Shown here piece by piece: positions 1-7,873 of a stretch of 38,264 nucleotides of DNA; position 1 is the stretch's first letter, and each line of letters begins with the position of its first letter. A model generated the notes under the pieces. It saw only the letters and a program-made list of their open reading frames with translations, did not search any database and was not told the DNA's origin. The stretch spans positions 1-38,264 of the forward strand of contig CANKYC010000001.1 of the NCBI GenBank assembly GCA_947487845.1, given 5' to 3'. A program made the position numbers and the translations under genes. The DNA is from Rickettsiales bacterium. Lineage in GTDB: Bacteria; Pseudomonadota; Alphaproteobacteria; Rickettsiales; UBA1997.

Positions 1-134
1 TATCTCTTGATAGCGCTAACGAAGTATTTTTGAGGAAAAATTGCGACTGGAAATGTAAGCTGTATCAAGTGATACAGCGTCATTTTCTGAGCAAATTTTT
101 ACCAAAAAGACAAAGTTATGGCTATCAAGAGATA
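1..134. repeat. long imperfect palindrome (hairpin element)
   Basis: The first 14 bases are the exact reverse complement of 121-134 (TATCTCTTGATAGC / GCTATCAAGAGATA). At the centre, 59-67 and 70-78 form a 9-bp stem with a 2-base loop. Between these the two halves still align, for example 29-44 against the complement of 91-108, so the whole stretch can fold into one hairpin of about 60 bp with mismatches. It lies just upstream of cydB and may continue to the left of the window. It could be a mobile palindromic element or a processing or termination structure between a preceding cydA and cydB. I see no related copy elsewhere in the window. Confidence 0.75.
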
Positions 135-205
135 GTTAATTTGGTATATTAGAGTCTAAAAATGAGTTCAGGATCTATCTGATCTTTAAAATAAATAAAA
201 AAACT

Positions 206-1228
206 ATGTTCGATCTTTCATCATTTCTCAATCTCCCGCTAATTTTCGGATGCGTAATCGCATTTTCCATTTTCATGTATGTACTTCTCGATGGCTTTGA
301 TCTCGGCATCGGCATTATTTTCCCTTTTGCTCCAAGTGATGAATGTCGTAGTAAAATGATGAATTCCGTCGCACCTTTTTGGGATGGCAACGAAACTTGG
401 CTGATTATGGGCGGCTCTGGTTTGTTAGCTGCTTTTCCCGCCGCTTATTCGGTGTTAATGCCAGCATATTATATTCCAATTATTCTCATGCTTTTGGGAT
501 TAATTTTTCGCGGCGTTGCTTTTGAATTTCGTGCCAAAACAAAATCACAACGCGAACAACGCATTTGGGATTATTCATTTCACTTCGGTTCGCTAATTGC
601 CACTTTTTTTCAAGGCACAATTTTAGGCGCTTTTATTCAGGGCGTTAAAGTTGAGAATTTAACTTTTTCTGGATCACCTTTTGACTGGTTAAGTGTATTT
701 TCCATTACAACTGGAATTGCTCTAATCTTTGGCTACGCCTTGATTGGCAGCACTTGGTTGGTGATGAAAACTCACGATAAAACCCAAATCTGGGCGCGTT
801 ATGTTGCAACTTATGTCGCCAGTTTTGTGGCATTTTTTATCGCCCTGGTAAGCGGCTGGACGGCGTTTTTAAAAGTCGAAATTTTTGAACGCTGGTTTAG
901 TAAGCCGACAATTTTTTATCTTTTGCCAATTCCGTTAATTACGATTTTGGGATTTATTTTTTTGATTAAAAGTTTGCATGAAAAGAAAGAATCGCAGCCA
1001 TTTTTGATGGTAATTTTTCTGTTTGTTTTATGTTACGCCGGCCTCGCGATCAGCCTTTTTCCTTACGCCGTGCCTTATACGCTAACTTTTAAAGACGCCG
1101 CCGCCGCTTCAACTTCGATGTCACTTTTATTTGTCGGAGTAGCAATTGTTATGCCGGTGATTTTAACTTATACTGCTTTTTCTTACCACGTGTTTCGCGG
1201 CAAATCTTCGCACGAGAATTTATATTAA
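206..1228 (+). CDS. cydB: Cytochrome bd-type quinol oxidase subunit II
   Basis: This is the membrane subunit II of the cytochrome bd family terminal oxidase, which oxidises quinol and reduces oxygen in the inner membrane. The 340-residue product has the N-terminal GFDLGIG motif (about residues 30-36), a WDGNETWL motif (about 58-65) and eight or so hydrophobic helices. It ends shortly after the last helix. The length fits the shorter cyanide-insensitive (CioB-like) branch better than E. coli CydB at 379 residues. The partner cydA is not visible; it would be expected immediately upstream, outside the window. No Shine-Dalgarno sequence is seen before ATG 206, as for most genes here. The gene converges on the RNase D-like gene with a 3-base gap and no obvious terminator. 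Confidence 0.93.
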   Translation: MFDLSSFLNLPLIFGCVIAFSIFMYVLLDGFDLGIGIIFPFAPSDECRSKMMNSVAPFWDGNETWLIMGGSGLLAAFPAAYSVLMPAYYIPIILMLLGLIFRGVAFEFRAKTKSQREQRIWDYSFHFGSLIATFFQGTILGAFIQGVKVENLTFSGSPFDWLSVFSITTGIALIFGYALIGSTWLVMKTHDKTQIWARYVATYVASFVAFFIALVSGWTAFLKVEIFERWFSKPTIFYLLPIPLITILGFIFLIKSLHEKKESQPFLMVIFLFVLCYAGLAISLFPYAVPYTLTFKDAAAASTSMSLLFVGVAIVMPVILTYTAFSYHVFRGKSSHENLY

Positions 1229-1231
1229 AAA

Positions 1232-1843
1232 CTAATGCGAAAAAATATCAGCCGAACCAAATCCTTGAACATCAAGCTTGGCGCGGGTTGGTAAAAATTT
1301 TACGCAAGCTTCAAAAATTTCTACGCGATTTTCTCTTTTTAACATTTCGTCCAATTTCGCTTTCAATTTATGCAAATGCAAAACATCGGAAGCGGCATAT
1401 TCTAATTGTTTATCAGTAATTTCGGCATTTCCCCAATCGGAAGTTTGTTGTTTTTTGGAAAGTTCAATTCCCAAAAGTTCGTCGCAAAGCGATTTTAATC
1501 CATGAGCGTCGGTGTATGTACGCACCAATTTTGAAGCAATTTTTGTGCAGTAAATATTTTTGATTTCAATTTTTAAATAATGCTGCAAAGCCGCTAAATC
1601 AAAGCGCGCGAAGTGGAAAATTTTTTGAATTTTTTCATCAGCTAAAATTTTACACAAATTCGGTGCATCATATTTTCCTTGTTCAAATTGCACCAAATGC
1701 GCATCGCCATTGCCATCAGAAATTTGTACCACGCAAAGACGATCACGAATTATGTTCAAGCCCATGGTTTCGGAATCAATGGCGATTGAACCACTAAAAT
1801 TAATATCGGAAGGAAGATCGTTTTTATGTAAGAAGTTGGTCAT
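1232..1843 (-). CDS. RNase D-like DEDDy 3'-5' exonuclease
   Basis: The 203-residue protein is a single DEDDy exonuclease domain related to ribonuclease D, which trims RNA 3' ends. All catalytic positions are visible: DSETMG near residue 23 supplies Asp and Glu, FHFARFD near 75-81 supplies the second Asp, and YAASDVLHL near 148-156 supplies the Tyr and last Asp. It lacks the C-terminal HRDC domains of E. coli Rnd (375 residues). This short form is common in Alphaproteobacteria and is usually annotated as a ribonuclease D or 3'-5' exonuclease. It stands alone and convergent to cydB. The substrate, tRNA precursor or other RNA, cannot be told from sequence. Confidence 0.9.
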   Translation of the reverse strand: MTNFLHKNDLPSDINFSGSIAIDSETMGLNIIRDRLCVVQISDGNGDAHLVQFEQGKYDAPNLCKILADEKIQKIFHFARFDLAALQHYLKIEIKNIYCTKIASKLVRTYTDAHGLKSLCDELLGIELSKKQQTSDWGNAEITDKQLEYAASDVLHLHKLKAKLDEMLKRENRVEIFEACVKFLPTRAKLDVQGFGSADIFSH

Positions 1844-1976
1844 ATTTTATTCGGATTATTTCGCGTTTTTTGGGTTGATTGAAATTTATCTACTGGAGTT
1901 AAATCTTCAATTTTAGTAGGGAGTTATCTGAATCTTTTCCAGCATGACTACGTAGTTTTTGCTAGTTTCTATCTGA

Positions 1977-2111
1977 GGTGATTATCCCTTAAGACACAAT
2001 AGATGTCACCCTGAGCTTGTCGAAGGGTGATTTAAGGCTTCGATCTTAGAATCACCCTTCGATAAACTCAGGGTGACATCGAGTTTTTTTGTGAATCAAG
2101 GTATAATTACC
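1977..2111. mobile_element. Palindromic mobile element, family A copy 1, with 8-bp target duplication
   Basis: The element starts GGTGATTATCCCTTA and ends TATAATTACC; the ends are imperfect inverted repeats of each other. Inside are two 30-base complementary arms, 2002-2031 and 2051-2080, each itself hairpin-forming (core CACCCTGAGCTTGTCGAAGG). It is bracketed by a perfect 8-bp direct repeat, CTATCTGA, at 1969-1976 and 2112-2119, as expected from transposition. At 135 bp it encodes nothing, so it would be non-autonomous (MITE-like). The same unit lies in inverted orientation at 21848-21994 and in shorter form at 24151-24239. Confidence 0.85.
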
Positions 2112-2133
2112 CTATCTGAAAAGTTAAGGTCGT

Positions 2134-2637
2134 TTATAAAATCTTTTCCGCATCTTGAGAAACGCCAAATAACTTTTTAATTGTAATTTTTACTGGCGAA
2201 GTATTTGGAGTTCGGGCTTGGTTTTCTGTATTTACAATGTCACACAAAATATCCAGCGAAATACCGCCATCTAAACACATGCAGATTGTAAAAGTTTTTT
2301 TATCCAACTCTTCAATCATTTTACGATTGATAATTCTTAATCCACCAGATTTAGAAAATTTACGCGAGAATATGAAAAGGCGATTCAGAATTTGAATATA
2401 TTTATTAATGCGCGGATTTTTATGAAATGGAATTGTGCCATTCATAATCTCTTCATCTGTAGCATTGATCAAATAATCAAAAATCAATTCCGCCATTTCT
2501 GCGGTTTCTTCTTCAATCTTTTGGAAAACCTCGCTGACTAATTGCAAATTGGCGATGATTTCTGCCGAGGCATTATTTGGAATTGATGATGGAACATCAA
2601 GATTCTGGTTCGCTAAATCATTTTTTTTAGTAGCCAT
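2134..2637 (-). CDS. Hypothetical acidic cytoplasmic protein
   Basis: I do not recognise this 167-residue product. The start at 2637 (MATKKND) was chosen because it leaves a 4-base gap to the preceding AmgK-like gene; the frame stays open to 2679, which would give an overlap. The protein has no signal peptide or membrane segment. It begins with a polar, probably disordered stretch of about 25 residues, followed by predicted helical sequence rich in Glu, Ile and Leu. There are cysteines around FTICMCLDGG and CDIVN. It is the last gene of the minus-strand run GST / AmgK-like / this gene and is presumably co-transcribed with them, but the context gives no firm function. Confidence 0.7.
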   Translation of the reverse strand: MATKKNDLANQNLDVPSSIPNNASAEIIANLQLVSEVFQKIEEETAEMAELIFDYLINATDEEIMNGTIPFHKNPRINKYIQILNRLFIFSRKFSKSGGLRIINRKMIEELDKKTFTICMCLDGGISLDILCDIVNTENQARTPNTSPVKITIKKLFGVSQDAEKIL

Positions 2638-2641
2638 ATTT

Positions 2642-3640
2642 TTAAATAAATTTTTTAAGCAATTGAGACATTTCAGCAAAAATCGGATTTCCTGATTCTA
2701 GTCTGGACTTTACAAAACCAAGAACCCGCGGCAATAATTTTAAATAATCATTTTTACCATCGCGCATCGAAAGTCGTGAAAAAATTCCGACTATTTTTAT
2801 GTTTCGCTGCAAAGATAAAATTTCATAATCGCGCGTAAATTCTGCTTTATCGCAACTAGATTTTTTTAAATAATAATCAAAAAGTTTTAAGCGATTTGCA
2901 GAATTAACATCACGCCTCGCATCTTCAAGAAGCGAAACCAAATCATAGGCCTTTGATCCGATAACTGCATCTTGAAAATCGAGCAAACCAACTTGTTTAT
3001 GACCTTCGCGACTTGGCAAAATCATTAAATTATCAGCGTGATAATCACGCAAAACTAAAACTGAAGTTGAGTTTTTTTCTAAATGATTGCGCGCACCATT
3101 AAATTGACTTAATTGGTCAAAAAGTTGAAACCATAAGAATTTAAACTGGGCTTTTTCTTGTAAAGTTATTTCCTGTTTTTGTGAAGGTATGTACCAATCA
3201 ATAAACAACATCGCTTCGCGGAAAAGCAAAGCGTGATTGTAAAGCGGCAAGTTTTTGGGCGCTTCCAATTTGTGCAATTCAAGCAAGCAATCACAAGCTT
3301 TTTCATAAAGCTCCAGCTCTTGCGAGTCATCAGTTGCAAGCACGCGACCGTAGGTGTTATCATTTAAATCTTCCAGAAGCAGAAAACCTAATTCTTCATC
3401 GCGGGCAAAAATTTGGGGAGCAGAAAAATTATTTAAAACCAAAAATTCATCAATCTTCGCAAATGGTCGCACATCTTCATAACCGGGAGGCGCAAACATT
3501 AAAATGTTAGTTTCTTCGCCAAAAAAAATTCGGTAATATGAGCGAAAAGAAGCATCTCCGGCGATTTTTTTTATCTCGCAATCTTTGATATTATTTTTAG
3601 CAAGAAACTCGCGCGCTTGCTTTTCATCTAGGTTAATCAT
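2642..3640 (-). CDS. amgK: AmgK-like N-acetylmuramate/N-acetylglucosamine 1-kinase (phosphotransferase family)
   Basis: The 332-residue protein is an aminoglycoside phosphotransferase-fold kinase. It has an N-terminal nucleotide loop GDASFRSYYRIF (about residues 28-39), the catalytic loop RDYHADNLM and the metal-binding LLDFQDA, followed by YDLVSLLEDARRDV. That last pattern matches the AmgK group, which phosphorylates the anomeric carbon of MurNAc and GlcNAc in cell-wall recycling (AmgK-MurU route). MurU is not in this window, so the substrate is inferred from family resemblance. A glucosaminidase NagZ at 11587-12546 would supply the same pathway. The gene follows the GST gene with a 4-base gap and precedes a hypothetical gene with another 4-base gap, so an operon is likely. 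Confidence 0.8.
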   Translation of the reverse strand: MINLDEKQAREFLAKNNIKDCEIKKIAGDASFRSYYRIFFGEETNILMFAPPGYEDVRPFAKIDEFLVLNNFSAPQIFARDEELGFLLLEDLNDNTYGRVLATDDSQELELYEKACDCLLELHKLEAPKNLPLYNHALLFREAMLFIDWYIPSQKQEITLQEKAQFKFLWFQLFDQLSQFNGARNHLEKNSTSVLVLRDYHADNLMILPSREGHKQVGLLDFQDAVIGSKAYDLVSLLEDARRDVNSANRLKLFDYYLKKSSCDKAEFTRDYEILSLQRNIKIVGIFSRLSMRDGKNDYLKLLPRVLGFVKSRLESGNPIFAEMSQLLKKFI

Positions 3641-3644
3641 GTTT

Positions 3645-4322
3645 TTAGAAATCTAATTTAGAATACCATTCAGGTGGGTTTATGTTGGGAATTCGGTCTT
3701 TTAAAATTTCGCCGAAAATTTTGTGCGATTTAATCAAGCTATACCAATCTTTCGCCGGCAAATAATGATGCCAATTAATATCGCCAAAATAATCCAAAAC
3801 TGAAATTTGCGCCGCAGCAGAAAAATCAGCAACCGAAATATGATCTCCGCCTAGGTATTTTCTGGTTTCAAGCAAATATTCAATATAGCTTAAATGAATA
3901 TTTAAATTGCGTCTCGTGACTCTTAAAACTTCTGAATCAGGAGCATTAACTCCGGGTAAATAGCGGTTAAAATGGCGTTCGTTTAAAACATGTTTGCTAA
4001 CTTCATTGTAAAATTTTTCATCAAACCAATTTTGTAAACGACGCACTTCCGCCTTTTTTACAACTGAATCGCCGATGAAATTTTTGGTTTCTTGATGTTT
4101 TTCTTCAATATATTCAACGATTGTTGAACTGTTTGAAATTACTACCGAATTTGCATTATCAAACAATACCGGCAAGGTTCCGGCTGGATTCATGGCGATA
4201 AATTCTTTGCGTCTTTCCCAGAAATTTTCAGGAACCAACTCAAAGCCAATTTCCTTCGCGGCCATGTGAACTCGTACTTTGCGCGAAAATGGACAAAGTG
4301 AATGATGGTAAAGGCGATACAT
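3645..4322 (-). CDS. Glutathione S-transferase family protein
   Basis: The 225-residue protein has the N-terminal thioredoxin-like fold of glutathione transferases: SLCPFSRKVR (about residues 8-17) at the active-site position, the cis-proline segment NPAGTLPVL (about 45-53) and the glutathione gamma-glutamyl contact region ISNSSTIVEYI. An all-helical C-terminal domain follows, containing GGDHISVADFSAAAQ. The C-P-x-S arrangement suggests a stress-type (beta/omega-like) enzyme, but substrates cannot be predicted. It is the first gene of a three-gene minus-strand operon and is divergent from polA. The 112-base gap to polA presumably holds both promoters. Confidence 0.88.
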   Translation of the reverse strand: MYRLYHHSLCPFSRKVRVHMAAKEIGFELVPENFWERRKEFIAMNPAGTLPVLFDNANSVVISNSSTIVEYIEEKHQETKNFIGDSVVKKAEVRRLQNWFDEKFYNEVSKHVLNERHFNRYLPGVNAPDSEVLRVTRRNLNIHLSYIEYLLETRKYLGGDHISVADFSAAAQISVLDYFGDINWHHYLPAKDWYSLIKSHKIFGEILKDRIPNINPPEWYSKLDF

Positions 4323-4434
4323 AATTTTAGATTTAGGATTTCAGATTTTGTAACTAGAGTTTGTTATTAAATTTACAAAAAGCAAAACTTGAAGCTAAAT
4401 AAATAATTCCAACTTTAAATAATTTGTAATTCCC

Positions 4435-7251
4435 ATGTCCAAAAAAATCGCCTTAATTGACGGTTATGGCTTCGTATTTCGTGCCTTTCATTCTTTGCCG
4501 CCTTTAACCAGACCAGATGGAACGCCAGTTGGCGCGGTTTATGGTTTCACCAATATGCTAATTAAACTTTTAGCCGGACTTAATGTAACCCACGCCGCTG
4601 TTGTTTTTGATTCAGGTTCTAAAACTTTTAGAAATGATATTTATCCAGCTTACAAAGCCAATCGCCCGACCTGTCCCGAAGAATTAATTCCGCAATTTTC
4701 AATCGTTCGCGAAAGTGCAGAATCATTAAATTTGTCGATACTAGAAAAAATAGGATTTGAAGCTGATGACATCATCGCAACCATCGCCAAAAAAGCGGAA
4801 GCTGAAGGATACGAAGTTTTAATCGTTTCATCCGACAAAGACTTAATGCAGCTAGTTGGAGAAAATATCCACATGTATGATTCGATGAAAAATCGTATGA
4901 TTGGAATTGAGCAAGTTATAGAAAAATTTGAAGTCGGCCCCAAAAAAGTTTTAGATATGTTGTCATTAATTGGCGACGCTTCTGATAATATTCCCGGTGT
5001 TAAAGGCATTGGCCCAAAAACTGCTGCCGAATTAATTAAGCAGTTTGGAAGTTTAGAAAATATTTTTGAAAATCTGGATCAAGTCAAACAAGAGAAGCGT
5101 CGCCAACTTTTGATCGAAGGAGCTGAAAAAGCAAAACTATCAAAAATTTTAGCGGCTTTAAAAGAAGATGTAGAATTAGGAATTAATTTAGATGAATTAG
5201 AAATTCGCGCTCTTGATCCGCATAAATTAATTTCATTTTTGCAGGTTCAAGGCTTTCATTCATTGATTACGCGAGTTCGTAAAGAATTTGGGATTACGGA
5301 AAATGTCGAAGTTCGAGCGAGCGAAAAGATCCAAAATCAAGTTCAGAATGACAATTTTAGTAACAATGTTTCGGAACTTAAACCCACATTCCGTCATCCT
5401 GAACTCGTTTCAGGATCTAGCGTATTTTCATCATGTCAAAAAACTTTAATTTCATCTCCCGAAATCATCGAGCAACTCAATAAAGAAGCATCTTCAAATG
5501 GTTTGGTCACAATTGATCGCGATAAAAATTTTATCACAATTTCAACTTGTAAATCAGGCGAATCGCCAAAAGAAATTTTTTATTTCGAGATAAAAAAATC
5601 CGCAAAAACTCCAAATCAAAATCAATCTTTTGATTTATTCAGTTTTAATCACGAGCCAGAAAGCCTTGAAAACAAAGGTTTCGACATCGAAATTTTAGAA
5701 AAAATTCTGACTGATGATTCAATTAAAAAAATCTTTTTCGATGCCAAGAATTTTCTAAAATTCGCTAAAACAAATTCTTACGAAGATGTCGCGACACTTC
5801 ATCATCTCTTAACTTCTTCGGTAAAAAATGACTTGCGCGAGCTTATAGATCTTAATCTTAACGAAGATGTTGAACAATTAGGTTTTGGTAAAATTTTTGC
5901 TGAAATTGAAAAAGATCGCGAACCAGAAATTTTTTCTGACTTTGATAAAAAAACTGAATTTTTAGCTTTTAGAAATTTCGCAATTTACCAACTTTATAAA
6001 TTATTCGCGCCAAAAATTACGCCCGAAAAATTAACTGAAACCTATCTTTCTTTTGAACGTCCGTTGATCGAGGTTCTAGCTCAAATAGAAATTAACGGCA
6101 TTAAAATTGATGTAGCAAAATTACGCCAACTTTCACAGGAATTTGGCAAAAAAATTACTGAATTAAGCAGCGAAATTTACGCGCTCGCCGGACATGAATT
6201 TAACATCGCTTCGGCAAAACAACTTTCAGAAGTTTTATTTGAAAAAATGGGTTTGGCTTCTGGCAAAAAATCCAAAAAAACCGGTGCGCTTTCAACCGGT
6301 GTTGGCGTGCTTGAAGAGCTTGATGAAGCCGGACATTCGATTGCGCGAAAAATTCTTGATTTCCGTAAATTTTCTAAATTAAAAAATACTTATACCGATG
6401 CTTTGCCAGAAGAAATTAATCGACAAACTGGCAGAATTCACACTCATTTTTCTACAACTTCTACAATTACTGGGCGCTTGAGTTCGCGCTATCCAAACCT
6501 GCAAAATATTCCGATAAAAAGTTTAGAAGGTCAAAAAATCCGCGAAAGTTTTATTTCAGAAAAAAATCATTTTTTAATTTCCGCCGACTATTCACAAATT
6601 GAACTGCGCGTTATTGCTCACTTGGCCAAAATCGGAAATTTAATTACAGCCTTTAAAGAAGATAAAGATATTCACCGCATTACGGCAGCGCAGGTTTTCG
6701 GCGTTTCTGAAGATGCAGTTGATGATTCTTTGCGCTCCAAAGCCAAAGCAATTAATTTTGGAATTATTTATGGAATCAGTGCTTTTGGTTTAGCGCGTCA
6801 ATTAGATATTTCGCGTCAGGAGGCGGCGATTTACATAAAATCTTATTTAGAAACTTATCCGGGAATTGATATTTCGATGAAAAATTACATCGAATTGGCT
6901 CGGAAAAATGGCTATGTACAAACGCTTTCTGGACGCAAATGTTTTATTCGCGATATTAACAACAAAAACCCAATGATTCGCGCTGAAGCTGAAAGATTGG
7001 CGATTAACGCACCAATTCAAGGAAGTGCGGCAGATATTATCAAAAAGGCGATGATTCGTTTAAGTAAAAGATTTAAGGAAGAGAATTTAAAATCAAAAAT
7101 TATCTTACAAATTCATGACGAATTGATCGTGGAAGCGCCAGAAAATGAAGTGGAAATTGCGACGAAGATTTTGAAATATGAAATGGAAAATGCGGCGATT
7201 TTAAATGTGCCGTTAAAGGTTGATGTGACGGTTGGCGATTGTTGGAAGTAG
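4435..7251 (+). CDS. polA: DNA polymerase I with degenerate proofreading domain
   Basis: This 938-residue DNA polymerase I does gap filling, repair and Okazaki primer removal. The 5' nuclease domain (residues 1 to about 290) is intact, with GFEADDIIATIA, SSDKDLMQLV and the helix-hairpin-helix GDASDNIPGVKGIGPK. The polymerase domain (about 540-938) has motif A (DYSQIELRVIAHL), motif B (RSKAKAINFGIIYG) and motif C (QIHDELIVE). The middle 3'-5' exonuclease-like domain (about 345-530) has lost its metal ligands: DxE reads DRD, the NxKYD motif reads NFLKF and the YxxxD motif reads FRNFA. Proofreading is therefore probably absent, as in several other bacterial Pol I proteins. A palindromic element lies in frame in the linker (residues about 298-328). 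Confidence 0.97.
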   Translation: MSKKIALIDGYGFVFRAFHSLPPLTRPDGTPVGAVYGFTNMLIKLLAGLNVTHAAVVFDSGSKTFRNDIYPAYKANRPTCPEELIPQFSIVRESAESLNLSILEKIGFEADDIIATIAKKAEAEGYEVLIVSSDKDLMQLVGENIHMYDSMKNRMIGIEQVIEKFEVGPKKVLDMLSLIGDASDNIPGVKGIGPKTAAELIKQFGSLENIFENLDQVKQEKRRQLLIEGAEKAKLSKILAALKEDVELGINLDELEIRALDPHKLISFLQVQGFHSLITRVRKEFGITENVEVRASEKIQNQVQNDNFSNNVSELKPTFRHPELVSGSSVFSSCQKTLISSPEIIEQLNKEASSNGLVTIDRDKNFITISTCKSGESPKEIFYFEIKKSAKTPNQNQSFDLFSFNHEPESLENKGFDIEILEKILTDDSIKKIFFDAKNFLKFAKTNSYEDVATLHHLLTSSVKNDLRELIDLNLNEDVEQLGFGKIFAEIEKDREPEIFSDFDKKTEFLAFRNFAIYQLYKLFAPKITPEKLTETYLSFERPLIEVLAQIEINGIKIDVAKLRQLSQEFGKKITELSSEIYALAGHEFNIASAKQLSEVLFEKMGLASGKKSKKTGALSTGVGVLEELDEAGHSIARKILDFRKFSKLKNTYTDALPEEINRQTGRIHTHFSTTSTITGRLSSRYPNLQNIPIKSLEGQKIRESFISEKNHFLISADYSQIELRVIAHLAKIGNLITAFKEDKDIHRITAAQVFGVSEDAVDDSLRSKAKAINFGIIYGISAFGLARQLDISRQEAAIYIKSYLETYPGIDISMKNYIELARKNGYVQTLSGRKCFIRDINNKNPMIRAEAERLAINAPIQGSAADIIKKAMIRLSKRFKEENLKSKIILQIHDELIVEAPENEVEIATKILKYEMENAAILNVPLKVDVTVGDCWK
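5327..5418. repeat. Palindromic element inside polA (family C)
   Basis: Arms 5327-5352 and 5393-5418 are complementary at 21 of 26 positions around a 40-base loop. The right arm reads GTCATCCTGAACTCGTTTCA followed by GGATCT and is translated as RHPELVSGSS. The element falls in the linker between the 5' nuclease and exonuclease-like domains and keeps the reading frame. Related palindromes lie in mtaB (30509-30584) and between genes (25586-25670). In-gene palindromic elements are well described in Rickettsia (RPEs); whether this one is homologous to them is not established here. Confidence 0.8.
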
Positions 7252-7262
7252 CAAATAAATTA

Positions 7263-7500
7263 AGACCGCAAAACCCCCCAACCCCCCTTAACAGGGGGGC
7301 TTTGAGATTGAGTTCGGTTTAAAGCCTTCCCGTCAAAAGTGGCTTTGTTGAGATTGAGTTCGGTTTAAAGCCTTCCCGTCAAAAGTGGCTTGTTGAGATT
7401 GAGTTCGGTTTAAGCCCCCCTGTCAAGGGGGGTTGGGGGGTTTTGCGGTCTATAATTGGGGGGTTTTGCGGTCTATAATTGAGGGATTTTGTGGTCTATA
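7263..7500. repeat. Hairpin-bounded tandem repeat block after polA
   Basis: Outer arms 7263-7288 and 7426-7451 are exact reverse complements (AGACCGCAAAACCCCCC and on). Each also contributes to a small inner hairpin of C6/G6 runs (7283-7299 and 7415-7432). Between them are three copies of a unit of about 46 bp starting TGAGATTGAGTTCGG (7303, 7349, 7394). To the right, the arm end GGTTTTGCGGTCTATAATT repeats in tandem about three times up to 7500. The stop codon of the DUF559 gene lies in the last of these repeats. The block could terminate polA transcription. No coding capacity is seen. Confidence 0.85.
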
Positions 7501-7864
7501 AATTTTCTTCAAGATTCAAAAATCCAACAATCTTCTCACAAACATCTTCAAAATTTTCCATCACTTCCAAATTACTAAATCGAATTACCCTTATCCCCAA
7601 ATTTTGTAATTTCTTACTCCTAAATTCATCATATCTCAAAGCTTCTTCACTATAATGACTATCGCCATCAACCTCAATTACCAATAATTTTTTTGCACAG
7701 TAAAAATCTACAATAAATTCAGCGATCGGTTTTTGTTTAGTAAAACGAATTGGCAAGGTTCTTAAAAAATCAAACCAAAGCTTTTTTTCAGCAGGCGTGA
7801 GATTTTTTCTAAGGTCGCGTGATTTTGATTTTAGAGAATAATTGTAGATTTTAAAATTAGGCAT
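7496..7864 (-). CDS. DUF559 domain protein (Vsr-like endonuclease fold)
   Basis: The 122-residue protein is one DUF559 domain, a member of the restriction-endonuclease-like superfamily related to Vsr mismatch endonuclease. Recognisable parts are RKNLTPAEKKLWFDFLR (about residues 19-35), the core FIVDFYCAKKLLVIEVDGDSH with acidic residues and the EVDG signature, and the YDEFRSKKLQNLGIRVIRF stretch that ends the domain. Biological roles of DUF559 proteins are not firmly known; they are often scattered accessory genes. It ends inside the tandem repeat block downstream of polA, and its stop codon is repeat-derived. Nine bases separate its start from the glycosyltransferase gene upstream, so it is probably in the same transcript. 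Confidence 0.85.
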   Translation of the reverse strand: MPNFKIYNYSLKSKSRDLRKNLTPAEKKLWFDFLRTLPIRFTKQKPIAEFIVDFYCAKKLLVIEVDGDSHYSEEALRYDEFRSKKLQNLGIRVIRFSNLEVMENFEDVCEKIVGFLNLEENL

Positions 7865-7873
7865 AACGCGATA

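Noticed and set aside
1..205. Possible end of cydA or a small gene before cydB
   Set aside because: The stretch is mostly a palindrome, and none of its frames encodes a recognisable cydA C-terminus.
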